DNA of 64,000 nt from Aspidapion aeneum (GCA_963576565.1 OY755042.1:5694112-5758111), one strand, 5' to 3'; positions 11,601 to 24,096 are shown, counted from the first letter of the stretch. The notes: generated by a model not told the origin, from the letters alone. Made by a program: numbers and translations.

Positions 11601-12066
11601 AATTCAGTCAGACTATTATTTTATTTTTTAGCTGGCCAGTTCAAAAAAAATAAATTCTCAAAAGGAGTAGGCTACAGGAAATCCATCGTTAAAAAGAAAC
11701 CACTTCTCAACCGGCAACTAAAACTTAGTAAGAATTCAAGTAAGTCAGAATTTGAAAATTTTTTCGAATATAGTCGGCAGTTTTTTAAATATTTTAATAT
11801 TAAGTGACTTTTTTAAAATATTACTTACTATTTTAAATTGTTGAAAATAATTAAAAATATTTATACTTTAACCCAAAAATGAAGATAGGATAAAAAGTCT
11901 TTCGTCTGGTCCATATTTATATACTGGCTTCTCTTTTAAAAAAAAAAGGGCAGATAAGAATTATAATTTTTTTATTTATTCAGTTCCTTTTTTTTCGCAA
12001 GCCAGTAGCATAGAAACAAATCTATAGATTATGCTTTAAAAATTGCTGCTAATGTGTTGATTTTAG
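11601..12066. other. Intron upstream of exon 2, nothing recognised apart from splice signal
   Basis: AT-rich. It ends in the acceptor 'gttgattttag' before 12067. Confidence 0.5.
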
Positions 12067-12185
12067 GTTTATCCGATGGCAACACAGGCTACACAAAAAC
12101 CGGTTTCGTCAAAACGCATAAAACTTTAGCACCCGACCATTCTTTGCCAAGGCCGAAATATAATGAAAAAAATCGACCAGCAGCG
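12067..12185 (+). CDS. Host gene exon 2: basic, Pro-rich linker
   Basis: The acceptor is TTTTAG at 12061-12066 and the donor GTAAGT at 12186. The first two bases finish the Gly codon begun by exon 1, and it ends on a complete codon. It reads LSDGNTGYTKTGF, then VKTHKTLAPDHSLPRPK, then YNEKNRPAA. No domain recognised; the composition suits an unstructured extracellular linker. A tandem satellite array begins only 44 bases after the donor. Confidence 0.65.
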
Positions 12186-12228
12186 GTAAGTTTTTTTTAC
12201 ATTATATTTGTAGATTACATACGGGATT

Positions 12229-15200
12229 ATCAAACAAGTTTAATGGCTAATCGGGCAAAAAGGAGTTTTTTGTTTCCCTTATATTTTTCCGTGGGTAGCT
12301 TGAAAGCTTAACCTCACGGGGGTCCAAGATCTAATGGACACCTAATAAGTGTTGACAGTTAACTGTTTTGTCCTTATGGGACTCCTCAGAACACTGCTGG
12401 TCAAGTGACAAATCTTGCGAAGTTAATCAGACTGTTTTGTCTCTAGTTAAATGTAATTAGTGAGCGAACTATAGCAAGAGGCGCCATCTACCGAAATACG
12501 AGAGAAACAAAAAACCAAAAGCAGGGAAAACACTGCTATACAATATCGATCAATGAAAAGGTCGAATGCAAATAAAAGAAAACAACTATAGTCCGTGACC
12601 TACGACAGCTCTTTGTCTTTTCAGGCCGGATCAACGCATTTTGCATTTTTACCCGTCATCAAGACAGTGAGCGTCAATCAACGGAATTTTTAAGCCAAAT
12701 AATACTAACAAACGTGAAATTTCGTAACCGTGAATTTAAAAATCAAACAAGTTTAATGGCTAATCGGGCAAAAAGGAGTTTTTTGTTTCCCTTATATTTT
12801 TCCGTGGGTAGCTTGAAAGCTTAACCTCACGGGGGTCCAAGATCTAATGGACACCTAATAAGTGTTGACAGTTAACTGTTTTGTCCTTATGGGACTCCTC
12901 AGAACACTGCTGGTCAAGTGACAAATCTTGCGAAGTTAATCAGACTGTTTTGTCTCTAATTAAATGTAATTAGTGAGCGAACTATAGCAAGAGGCGCCAT
13001 CTACCGAGATACGAGAGAAACAAAAAACCAAAAGCAGGGAAAACACTGCTATACAATATCGATCAATGAAAAGGTCGAATGCAAATAAAAGAAAACAACT
13101 ATAGTCCGTGACCTACGACAGCTCTTTGTCTTTTCAGGCCGGATCAACGCATTTTGCATTTTTCCCGTCATCAAGACAGTGAGCGTCAATCAACGGAATT
13201 TTTAAGCCAAATAATACTAACAAACGTGAAATTTCGTAACCGTGAATTTAAAAATCAAACAAGTTTAATGGCTAATCGGGCAAAAAGGAGTTTTTTGTTT
13301 CCCTTATATTTTTCCGTGGGTAGCTTGAAAGCTTAACCTCACGGGGGTCCAAGATCTAATGGACACCTAATAAGTGTTGACAGTTAACTGTTTTGTCCTT
13401 ATGGGACTCCTCAGAACACTGCTGGTCAAGTGACAAATCTTGCGAAGTTAATCAGACTGTTTTGTCTCTAATTAAATGTAATTAGTGAGCGAACTATAGC
13501 AAGAGGCGCCATCTACCGAGATACGAGAGAAACAAAAAACCAAAAGCAGGGAAAACACTGCTATACAATATCGATCAATGAAAAGGTCGAATGCAAATAA
13601 AAGAAAACAACTATAGTCCGTGACCTACGACAGCTCTTTGTCTTTTCAGGCCGGATCAACGCATTTTGCATTTTTACCCGTCATCAAGACAGTGAGCGTC
13701 AATCAACGGAATTTTTAAGCCAAATAATACTAACAAACGTGAAATTTCGTAAACGTGAATTTAAAAATCAAACAAGTTTAATGGCTAATCGGGCAAAAAG
13801 GAGTTTTTTGTTTCCCTTATATTTTTCCGTGGGTAGCTTGAAAGCTTAACCTCACGGGGGTCCAAGATCTAATGGACACCTAATAAGTGTTGACAGTTAA
13901 CTGTTTTGTCCTTATGGGACTCCTCAGAACACTGCTGGTCAAGTGACAAATCTTGCGAAGTTAATCAGACTGTTTTGTCTCTAATTAAATGTAATTAGTG
14001 AGCGAACTATAGCAAGAGGCGCCATCTACCGAGATACGAGAGAAACAAAAAACCAAAAGCAGGGAAAACACTGCTATACAATATCGATCAATGAAAAGGT
14101 CGAATGCAAATAAAAGAAAACAACTATAGTCCGTGACCTACGACAGCTCTTTGTCTTTTCAGGCCGGATCAACGCATTTTGCATTTTTCCCGTCATCAAG
14201 ACAGTGAGCGTCAATCAACGGAATTTTTAAGCCAAATAATACTAACAAACGTGAAATTTCGTAACCGTGAATTTAAAAATCAAACAAGTTTAATGGCTAA
14301 TCGGGCAAAAAGGAGTTTTTTGTTTCCCTTATATTTTTCCGTGGGTAGCTTGAAAGCTTAACCTCACGGGGGTCCAAGATCTAATGGACACCTAATAAGT
14401 GTTGACAGTTAACTGTTTTGTCCTTATGGGACTCCTCAGAACACTGCTGGTCAAGTGACAAATCTTGCGAAGTTAATCAGACTGTTTTGTCTCTAATTAA
14501 ATGTAATTAGTGAGCGAACTATAGCAAGAGGCGCCATCTACCGAGATACGAGAGAAACAAAAAACCAAAAGCAGGGAAAACACTGCTATACAATATCGAT
14601 CAATGAAAAGGTCGAATGCAAATAAAAGAAAACAACTATAGTCCGTGACCTACGACAGCTCTTTGTCTTTTCAGGCCGGATCAACGCATTTTGCATTTTT
14701 ACCCGTCATCAAGACAGTGAGCGTCAATCAACGGAATTTTTAAGCCAAATAATATTAACAAACGTGAAATTTCGTAACCGTGAATTTAAAAATCAAACAA
14801 GTTTAATGGCTAATCGGGCAAAAAGGAGTTTTTTGTTTCCCTTATATTTTTCCGTGGGTAGCTTGAAAGCTTAACCTCACGGGGGTCCAAGATCTAATGG
14901 ACACCTAATAAGTGTTGACAGTTAACCGTTTAGTCCTTATGGGACTCCTCAGAACACTGCTGGTCAAGTGACAAATCTTGCGAAGTTAATCAGATGGTTT
15001 TGTCTCTAATTAAATGTAATTAGTGAGCGAACTATAGCAAGAGGCGCCATCTACCGAGATACGAGAGAAACAAAAAACCAAAAGCAGGGAAAACACTGCT
15101 ATACAATATCGATCAATGAAAAGATCGAATGCAAATAAAGGAAAACAACTATAGTCCGTGACCTACGACAGCTCTTTGTCTTTTCAGGCCGGATCAACGC

Positions 15201-15913
15201 ATTTTGCATTTTTACCCGTCATCAAGACAGTGAGCGTCAATCAACGGAATTTTTAAGCCAAATAATACTAACAAACGTGAAATTTCGTACCCGTGAATTT
15301 AAAAATCAAACAAGTTTAATGGCTAATCGGGTAAAAAGGAGTTTTTTGTTTCCCTTATATTTTTCCGTGAGTAGCTTGAAAGCTTAACCTCACGGGGGTC
15401 CAAGATCTAATGGACACCTAATAAGTGTTGACAGTTAACCGTTTAGTCCTTATGGGACTCCTCAGAACACTGCTGGTCAAGTGACAAATCTTGCGAAGTT
15501 AATCAGACGGTTTTGTCTCTAATTAAATGTAATTAGTGAGCGAACTATAGCAAGAGGCGCCATCTACCGAGATACGAGAGAAACAAAAAACCAAAAGCAG
15601 GGAAAACACTGCTATACAATATCGATCAATGAAAAGATCGAATGCAAATAAAAGAAAACAACTATAGTCCGTGACCTACGACAGCTCTTTGTCTTTTCAG
15701 GCCGGATCAACGCATTTTGCATTTTTACCCGTCATCAAGACAGTGAGCGTCAATCAACGGAATTTTTAAGCCAAATAATACTAACAAACGTGAAATTTCG
15801 TACCCGTGAATTTAAAAATCAAACAAGTTTAATGGCTAATCGGGCAAAAAGGAGTTTTTTGTTTCCCTTATATTTTTCCGTGGGTAGCTTGAAAGCTTAA
15901 CCTCACGGGGGTC
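12229..15913 (-). repeat. Tandem satellite array of the 513-bp hammerhead repeat, about 7.2 units
   Basis: The unit landmark 'atggctaatcggg' recurs every ~513 bp. The array starts at ATCAAACAAG (12229) and is cut at its right end against a truncated GTCT-core element. Minus-strand hammerhead copies lie at 12340-12401, 12853-12914, 13365-13426, 13878-13939, 14390-14451, 14903-14964 and 15416-15477. In the first five, GAAA has become AAAA; in the last two the G has become T. All should therefore be inactive. A one-base variant before CCCGTCATC alternates between adjacent units, pointing to a dimeric higher-order unit. The 60-codon open frames inside are repeat translations, not genes. Confidence 0.92.
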
Positions 15914-16468
15914 AGGGTTATATAACAGACATAACTCAAAAACCGCTTGCTCGATTTAAATGAAATTTGGTACCTAGGCTGGGTCTTTGGTCGAGATGGT
16001 CCCATTTAAAAATGCCCAAAATCCACCGAACGCAAGCCAAATAAAAGGGTGGGGGTAGATTTTAAAAATTAGAGTATATGTGAAAATATGGCGTGTGTGA
16101 TATCAAACGAAAGGTAATTGAGTCTGCAGTTAAACAAAATACATTTTAGTTTATAAAAAAAAGGGTGGGGGTAAATGTCAAAAATTAGAGTTTAAGTGAA
16201 AATATGGCGTGTTTGATATCAAACGAAAGGTAATTGCGTCTGGAGTTAAACAAAATACATTTTAGTTTCTTTTTTTTTGAAAAGGGTGGGGGTACGTTTC
16301 AAAACTTAGAGTTTAAGTCAAAACATGGCTTGTGTGGTACCAAACGAAAGGTAATTGAGTCTAATAAATAAAATATATTTCAGTTTTAAGTTATATTAGC
16401 TCACACGTACACTATAACTATAGTACCTAGTGTGAGCTTAGGTGCCCATATATTGGCAGAGTATTTTT
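15914..16468 (+). mobile_element. GTCT-core Helentron-like element, copy 3 (left half missing)
   Basis: It starts near the 'cataactcaaaaaccgcttg' block directly after the satellite. It contains three ~110-bp repeats, the right subterminal palindrome and the end TTGGCAGAGTATTTTT. The left palindrome and the microsatellite are missing, so the satellite border is a secondary breakpoint. Confidence 0.75.
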
Positions 16469-16709
16469 CCATATTTCAGTATTGCATTTGAATAAGTATA
16501 GCTCCCCCAATTTTTTTTGATAAAAATATCAGGAAGGTTTACCCTTCAACATATCTCAAATTCAGCTCATCTGACGCATCCCGGTAAACAATGTATTTAG
16601 TGCCTCCTCCTTTGTTACTAATTATAAAGAATTGACCAAGAATGGTTTGCTAATATTTTATAAACTTTATCCCTCGAGAATGAGCTAAGTATTCTTTTTT
16701 GTATTTAAG

Positions 16710-16843
16710 GACACTTGCCCGGAGTTCCGATGTGTTTACGTACCTGAACCGAATATTACTGAGTGTCCACCGGTTGAATGTGGACCTGACTCTGTACCTA
16801 TGCTCGATCCAGACCAAAATTTAAGAAACCAGAAATGCCCAGG
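16710..16843 (+). CDS. Host gene exon 3: Cys-rich segment before first vWD domain
   Basis: The acceptor is 'tttgtatttaag' and the donor GTAAGT at 16844. Phase 0 in, phase 2 out. It reads DTCPEFRCVYVPEPNITECP then PVECGPDSVP, ending NQKCPG. The C-P-x-x-x-C and C-P-x-x-x-C spacing matches Cys-rich spacers between modules of hemolectin-like proteins. NIT is a possible N-glycosylation site. No named domain can be assigned by eye. Confidence 0.78.
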
Positions 16844-16949
16844 GTAAGTATGTCTTTGCAATAAGGCTAGTCCTTTTGTTTAATCACCCCGTAATTCTGG
16901 TAACAAAACGCACGTGTATTCTTAATTCAGTTTTAAACCACAGGTTTCT

Positions 16950-17039
16950 AAGGTAACTGATAATTGATGCTGCGAAACTAATTATCAGTTACCTTAATGT
17001 TAATATAATCGGTCACCACCCTTTATAATAAGGGTGGTG
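16950..17039. repeat. Two short perfect hairpins in intron
   Basis: Stem 1 pairs 16950-16965 (AAGGTAACTGATAATT) with 16980-16995 over a 14-base loop. Stem 2 pairs 17014-17023 (CACCACCCTT) with 17030-17039. The function is unknown; they may be MITE remnants. Confidence 0.6.
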
Positions 17040-17744
17040 GATAGGTGTTTAAACTGCCATTGTTTTGACATTTCTGACTTTGAAAGATTATCGCTTATTT
17101 TTATTTAGACTCTGATTGTGATTTGGAATAGTTTTTTGGGAAAGGGTTCTGTCCCAAAATGATTTTATGTAGTGAAAAATTTATGAACAATTGGGGTGCC
17201 CTTCCGGCAAAGTTTCTACATTGGAAGATTTTCAGTGCGACTGACCGTAGAGCTACAAACCATGAACAAACGATAAATTAATGATTATTTAATTTTTTTG
17301 CAAAATGTTATTTTCTACAATGTATTTCGAGCTGGAGTTAAGCTAAGCTTTGCAATCTGTTTTGGTAAAAATTATGATTCAAATAAGATTAGGCCCTATT
17401 TATAATATATTTTTTGTAAATAGAAGTTTTTTATTTATTACCTAAGCATAAAGACTTAATAATAGTTAAATTAATATTATTTGTAGTTTCCACAAATAAA
17501 CTCTCGACCTTTATTAATGTAGTACATACTGATTTCTTTGTTACAATAAGTATATAAGCATTTATATTTTTTGTTTAGGGGAAGTTAAAACAGTATTTTA
17601 TTATAATTTTTAATAAATAAACATTTTTTATGGTCGACACATAGATCTTTGAAAAAGTATAATAAATTCTCAACTGATTTAACTGCAAAGGTTTTGGGAA
17701 TTTCAACAAAAACAGTATTGTACAGACTCTTTCTGAGTGAATTA
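17040..17744. other. Intron sequence, nothing recognised
   Basis: AT-rich, no exon-like frame with splice sites and no repeat I can relate to others in the window. Confidence 0.4.
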
Positions 17745-18323
17745 AAAATACTCTGCCAATCTATGGGCACCTAAGCTCACACTGGATACTATAGTAATAG
17801 TGTATCTACGTGAAAGCTAATATAACTAAAAACTGAAGTATATTTTATTGAACTCCAGACTCAATTACCTTTCGTTTGATACCACACAAGACATGTTTTG
17901 ACTTAAACTCTAATTTTTCAAATCTACCCTCACCCTTTTTTTAAAAACTAAAATGTATTTTGTTTAACTCCAGACTCAATTACCTTTTGTTTGATATCAC
18001 ACACGCCATATTTCCACTTAAACACTAATTTTTGAAATTTACCCCCACCCTTTTTTTTCAAATAAACTAAAATGTATTTTGTTTAACTCCAGATTTAATT
18101 ACCTTTCTTTTGATATCACACACGCTATATTTTTACATAAACTCTAATTTTTGAAATCTACCCCCACCCTTTTATTTGGCTTGTGTTCGGTGGATTTTGT
18201 TCATTTTTAAATGGGACCATCTCGACCCAAAACCCAGCCTAGGTACCAAATTTCATTGAAATCGGGCAAGCCGTTTTTGAGTTATGCGCGTTGGTCGTTA
18301 CAGACAGACATACAGACAGACAT

Positions 18324-18365
<42 letters not shown>

Positions 18366-18504
18366 GGCGCAACAAAAAAGTTTGAAAATCATCTGAAACG
18401 CAAAGATATATAAACATTTTTGAAATCGGAGCAACTTTTTTTTTCTCGAAAAAATTAGGATCACCATAGCTCACACTACTATAGTATAGTAGTAGTGTGA
18501 GCTA
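17745..18504 (-). mobile_element. GTCT-core Helentron-like element, copy 4
   Basis: A reverse-orientation full copy, from AAAATACTCTGCCAAT to the palindrome ending GTGTGAGCTA. The tetranucleotide core (GACA on this strand) is about 18300-18363. Three ~110-bp repeats are present. Confidence 0.8.
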
Positions 18505-19702
18505 AAAATATTTCAGACAAAATATTTAAACTAAACATAGCTATATTGAGGCTATTACTAATTACTAAGTTTAAAATGTTGCAGTAGAACAGTAGAATTA
18601 AGTTCAAATCAAAACATGAAAATTATTATATTAAGCTTTATTTGTATGGTTTTGTAAACCTATTTTCTTAAAATAAAACCAACCAAAAAACTAAAAATCT
18701 AAAATCTAACTAAAAAACAAACTATGCAAATATTAATTATATAATAATTTATTCTCATCGTCCAAAAAACTTCATCTCATAAACTGCCATCGTCAGCTCT
18801 GACGAGAGGAGCGACATCAATAGCTGTTTCATTTTCTCAGTCTTCCAAAATTAGTTTTTCGCAATGCATCATGTAATTTTAAACAATAGTTATACAAACA
18901 TTTTGAAATAGTTTTCTAAAGTCGTTGTTTTGAATGGCATCAGAAAATCTTCATACTTTTTGTCATTACCTATTACTATGTTTCTTAAAACTTTGCTCTG
19001 TAGTTATTACGGATGGAACTGAAGATCGAAAAAAGCGTGGAATTTTCGTATGAACATTTAATCTTTGTCGCAAATTTTTTTGACTATTTTGACTACTTGC
19101 CAAAAATTTTTTGTTTTGAAAGTTGACTTTTATTGTCAATTTAAATTTTGATAGACAGACAGGCTTGCAACTGCCAACTGCAATCTGGGGCCAACAATGA
19201 TTTTCGATGCTATTTTCTGTCTTCTTTATAGGAGAAAAATAAAAAAGGATAGCAAAGGGAATTTGGGTATTGCAAGGACTATAGTCGTAGTCGACTTATA
19301 TTCAGGGCCATTTTCTCCCGTTCAAATTCCTTTGTTTGACCTAAGAACTTTTAGGTGCTGTTAAAGTTCCACTTAGTGCTAAAATATCTTGTACTTAAGT
19401 GTAAATTTTGATTTTTGTTTTTATTTCAGTGGTATTTTTAGGAAAAAATTATTTTTTTTTACATTTTTTAATGATTTACCTGTGCTGTATTGCATGATAT
19501 ATGCATATGTATAGAACAAAAGGATACGATGCCCCCAGATTAAATAAAAAATCTTGTTTCATATTTCTTTCTACAGCCATTTACTTTACTAATAAGTTAT
19601 GTGTTATACACAGGAAAATGCTAAAACTGGATTTATAGTTCTATAAATGCTTATACTTCTAAGTGTCAACTATGAACATCAGCATGTTTGTAGGATAGTT
19701 TA
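18505..19702. other. Intron, 1.2 kb without recognised features
   Basis: AT-rich, with no long open frame, RNA gene or relation to other repeats in the window that I can see. Confidence 0.4.
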
Positions 19703-19842
19703 TTAGCTCACACATATACTATACTATAGTAGTGTGAGCTTTGGTGATCCTAATTTTTTCGAAAAAAAAAAAGTTGCTCCGATTTCAAAAATTTTTATAC
19801 ATCTTTGCATTTCAGATGATTTTGAAACCTTTTTGTTGCGCC

Positions 19843-19876
<34 letters not shown>

Positions 19877-20456
19877 ATGTCTGTCTGTATGTCTGTAACG
19901 ACCAACGCGCATAACTCAAAAACCGCCTGGCCGATTTTAATGAAATTTGGCACCTAGGCTGGGTCTTGGGTCGAGATGGTCCCATTTAAAAATGAACAAA
20001 ATCCACCAAACACAAACCAAATAAAAGGGTGGGGGTAGATTTCAAAAATTAGAGTTTATGTGAAAATATGGCGTGTGTGATATCAAACGAAAGGTAATTG
20101 AGTCTGGAGTTAAATAAAATTTATTTTAAGTTATTTTAAAAAAAGGGTGGGGGTATATATATCAAAAATTACAGTTTAAGTGAAAATATGGCGTGTGTGA
20201 TATCAAACGAAAGGTAATTGAGTCCGGAGTTTAACAAAATACATTATAGTTGTTGTTTTTTTTTTAAGGGTGGGGGTAGATTTCAAAAATTTGAGTTTAA
20301 GTCAAAACATGGCTTGTGTGGTATCAAACAAAAGGTAATTTAGTCTGGAGTTGAATAAAATATATTTCAGTTTTTAGTTATATTAGCTCACACGTACACT
20401 ATAACTATAGTACCTAGTGTGAGCTTAGGGGCCCATATATTGGCAGAGTATTTTTT
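19703..20456 (+). mobile_element. GTCT-core Helentron-like element, copy 5
   Basis: Complete, from TTAGCTCACAC to TTGGCAGAGTATTTTTT. The GTCT core is about 19843-19896. It lies 88 bases from copy 6 in tail-to-tail orientation. Confidence 0.8.
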
Positions 20457-20544
20457 CTTGTGTCTTGCGTCTTGCTTATGTGTTACTACTTATTTTACGG
20501 AACTATAAATCCAACTTTATTTTTTTCTAGTTCTTCTTACTATT

Positions 20545-21272
20545 AAAATACTCTTCCAATATATGGACACCTACGCTCACACTAGGTACTATAGTTATAG
20601 TGTACGTGTGAGTTAATATAACTAAAACCTGAAATATATTTTATTCAACTCCAGACTCAATTATCTTTCGTTTGATACCATACAAGCCATGTTTTGACCT
20701 AAACTCTAATTTTTGAAATCCACCCCTACCCTTTTTTTTAAACTAAAATGTATTTTGTTCAACTCCAGACCCAATTACCTTTCGTTTGATATCACACACG
20801 CCATATTTTCACTTAAACTCTAATTTTTGTAATCTACCTTCACCCTTTTTTTTTAATAAACAAAAATGTATTTTGTTTAACTCGAGACTCAATTACCTTT
20901 TGTTTGATACCACACACGCCATATTTTCCCATAAACTCTAATTTTTGAAATCTACCCTCACCCTTTTATTTGCCTTGTGTTCGGTGGATTTTGTTTGTTT
21001 TTAAATGGGACCATCTCGACCCAAGACCCAGCCTGGGTACCAAATTTCATTTAAATCTGGCAAGCGGTTTTTAAGTTATGCGCGTTGGTCGTTACAGACA
21101 GAGATACAGACAGACAGATAGATAAACAGACAGACGGCGCGACAAAAAAGTTTCAAAATCATCTGAAACGCAAAGATATATGAAATTTTTTGATATCGGA
21201 GCTTATTTTTTTCTCGAAAAAATTAGGATCACCATAGCTCACACTACTATAGTATAGTAGTAGTATGAGCTA
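20545..21272 (-). mobile_element. GTCT-core Helentron-like element, copy 6
   Basis: Reverse orientation, complete, and more diverged than its neighbours (CTTCC for CTGCC at the end). The microsatellite is short and impure (21096-21133). Confidence 0.78.
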
Positions 21273-21604
21273 AAAAATGTTATGGTCAGTTTACATGCAG
21301 CCAGTGGTTTAGTCAAGTACCTGACCAGTCTGGTCACGGTCATTTTAGTCAAAAGTTTACTGACTTAGTCGAGCCAGCGGTCGAGAACTCTGGTTCTATT
21401 TTTCTGGTCGAGTGATATCACACCACTAAGACAAGTGCACAAACTAAATACGTCTGGACTCGCAAAATTTTTTATTTAATTAATAGTCAAACACCATTAC
21501 ATAAACAAAGAAACGTTAAAATATTTAACCACTTTTATACACTACACCTAATATATTATATTGTTAAAAATTGGCAAAATCTCAAGATGATAAAAATATT
21601 ACAT
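21273..21604. other. Intron sequence, nothing recognised
   Basis: Contains several GGTC/GACC-rich words but no gene or repeat relation I can establish. Confidence 0.35.
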
Positions 21605-22172
21605 ACACTGTCCCATTTAAAACTTTCCAGCCGGGATTTCTCGAGAACTACTGAACATTTTTAAAAATGCCGAGACACGTCGATTTTGTTTGCGAGGGGG
21701 AGACTTTTTTTGTAGCATGCACTATCTTCTAGGGGTATACTTTACCCCTATAATTTGAATAGTGATACCTTGTTTTGAAGCTATCTTGAATATCTTTACA
21801 ACCTTGTAAAAATTTCGAAATCCATCGATTATTTTTTGAGATATTTGCTTTCAAATTTTTAAATTTAAGATGGTTGATAAAATAAAAATTAAATCCGAAA
21901 AATAATAAAATTATAATTAAATTTTCATTTTATCAGTCCATGTTGAATTTCAAAAATTACTGGATATATTTTTGAAGTTTTTAAAATTGTAAGGACATTC
22001 AAAAGGGCCTCAAAACAAGGTATCACTAGACACCAAATTATAGGGGTAAAGTATACCCCTCGAAGGTTGTGCGTGCTGCAAAAATTTCAAGATAGCCAAA
22101 AAGTGTCCCCTTTGCAAACAAAATCGACGTGTCTCGGCATTTTTAAATATTTTCAGCAGTGGGACACAGTGT
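21605..22172. mobile_element. Palindromic MITE, about 570 bp
   Basis: Inverted arms: the left starts ACACTGTCCCA, the right ends TGGGACACAGTGT. Inside, GCCGAGACACGTCGATTTTG and GGGGTATACTTTACCCCT appear in both arms in opposite orientation. No coding capacity. Confidence 0.7.
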
Positions 22173-22454
22173 AAAAAATTAATAACAGGGCAAAGATCCA
22201 CACGAATCACAACAAACATGACGCAAATTGATCGCTACATGTCAAAATTGTCAATTTTATTGGTTTTCTTAGACGTATTTACGTAGGACACTGTACAAGT
22301 TGCTTCTACTTAAGTATAGGAGAAAACTAAGTTATAACTCAGCTTAGTTTTATATTTAAGTGCCAGGTGAGAAAGTTACCATCAAAGAACATTTTCGAAA
22401 TCTCAACCAACTTACTTGTCATTTGTTAATTAGCATCCATAAGAGGAGTATAAT

Positions 22455-23064
22455 CAAGGCCAACACAAAAATAGAGGCCACGACCCTGAAAAAATCAGCT
22501 GTTCTCCCGGGGCTGAATTTTACATTGGGTCTTATGAGAGGTCAGACGTTTTTTTATGATATTTTCAAAATGGCACTACAGATTTCCGCAAAATTTCAGT
22601 GAAATATTCTCAGACACCATCGCGATATTCCACCAAAGGTTTGTAAGGAAGCAACATGATTAAAAGGTTAAAATCTTCAAGATTTAGCATTCCTTATTTT
22701 GAATTCAAATTACCCGCCATTTACCACATGCCAACTGTTATATTTGACATGTATTTGACTTTGTCATATGTGATTGTCACATTCGCTTCTGCTTTAAACT
22801 TAATTTTTGTGTGAGCTAATGAAGCGGCTATGAAAAATTAGGGCTTACTATACTTTAAAAAAAATTGTTCTGCCAGAATAAAGTAAAAACAATCTCAAAA
22901 ACGGCTTTATTTAACAAAAAATCAAATATCCATGAACCGTCATTCCAACTTCAAAATTTTAAAGACAATCAGCTGTGTCGTAACGTGACCATCAAAAAAA
23001 AATCAGCCCCGGATGTGACGTCAACAAAGTGGAGGATCGTGGCCCGTCCATTTTGATAGCCCTG
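22455..23064 (-). mobile_element. MITE family C, copy 2 (610 bp)
   Basis: Starts CAAGGCCAAC and ends GATAGCCCTG. The 7-bp duplication GTATAAT lies at 22448-22454 and 23065-23071. Same length as copy 1, opposite orientation. Confidence 0.82.
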
Positions 23065-23362
23065 GTATAATTTTCGAAAAATTACAGTGGTAAATGCACA
23101 GTTGCAGTTGTTGCAAAAATATTTACCAATAAAATCAATCAATCAAAAAATGATCGACAATTTGTCTCTATATCTATATGTCAGCTAGTTGATATCTAAA
23201 TAATCAAAAGTTTATTAGACTTTTTCAAGTACCCCCGAATATTCCGATTTCAAAAGTAATCCCTCTAATTTCCTCATAAAAACTTCAAGTTTTTTTTGTG
23301 CTGAATTGTAAATGTGAATTAGATATGCTGGTGTATATACCTAACCGCCATATAATTTTTAG

Positions 23363-23542
23363 ATATATATGCGAACCACAACCAATGGATGCCAACTGTA
23401 CAATCACCGGTAATTCGATATCAACCCTGGATGACTCTCACTTTAAATTTGACATTTGCTACCACATAATTGGCCGTGATCTGGGGAATATGCATTGGCA
23501 AGTTGCTGTCAAAAAAAATTGCAGCACACATCAATGTATCAG
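23363..23542 (+). CDS. Host gene exon 4: start of first vWD domain
   Basis: The acceptor is 'ataatttttag' and the donor GTTAGT at 23543. Its first base completes the Gly codon of exon 3. It holds CTITGNSISTLDDSHFKFDI followed by CYHIIGRDL and WQVAVKKNCSTHQCIR. This is the vWD opening: a short strand with Cys, a TLDD/TFD motif, F-F then C-Y-x-L/I with a downstream D, and W-x-V-x-V before two cysteines. vWD modules bind calcium and mediate disulfide-linked assembly. Phase 2 out. Confidence 0.9.
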
Positions 23543-23898
23543 GTTAGTTTTGTCTTCTTTGGAAACATCAAGATTTTTTAATTTATTCTATTTTATATAC
23601 AGTATACAGTACACCCCTGGATATTAAAATAAATTCAAGATCCGTTAGCAAAAATAAATTTGCAATTAAGCTAATTTTTTTGCAGACAAAAGTTTGTACC
23701 TCTCTTCAGTAGTGCTCTGTAAAAGAAAGGTACACGTCCTATTATAGCTTTTGCTTTCTACGTTATTTGAGATTAAATATGATGGATTGGACTATTAAAA
23801 AAAAATAGTTTACCAACCGATTGCTTTGAATAAAAAACATTTGGTTATATCTGAAGAATTAAATAAAAAAATTGTGTGTGCTTAAGACCACACGGCAG

Positions 23899-24096
23899 AA
23901 GTGTAAACTTCAACAAGGCGAAATTAATAATACTAGCCTTCATTTGCATCATCATATCGTTCGCTGAATGTTCCTCTCACAGTTGGCCGACTCGAGCCGA
24001 CTTCACCCGAATGAGCGTTACATAGCCGAGCCTGACGGCTCAGTTCAATTCACTACCCACAAAAACTGCTAAACGCGCCTAAAGAAGTTTACACTT
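23899..24096. mobile_element. Short 198-bp MITE
   Basis: Terminal inverted repeats AAGTGTAAACTTC (23899-23911) and GAAGTTTACACTT (24084-24096), continued by AGGCG/CGCCT after small spacers. The interior is more GC-rich than the surroundings. No clear target duplication. Confidence 0.6.

Noticed and set aside
13154..14361. Identical 60-codon open frames recurring in the satellite array
   Set aside because: They repeat with the satellite unit, lie on the strand opposite the ribozyme, and have no conserved protein features.
12229..15913. CRISPR-like array
   Set aside because: Units are 513 bp with no unique spacers, in a eukaryotic intron; it is a satellite.
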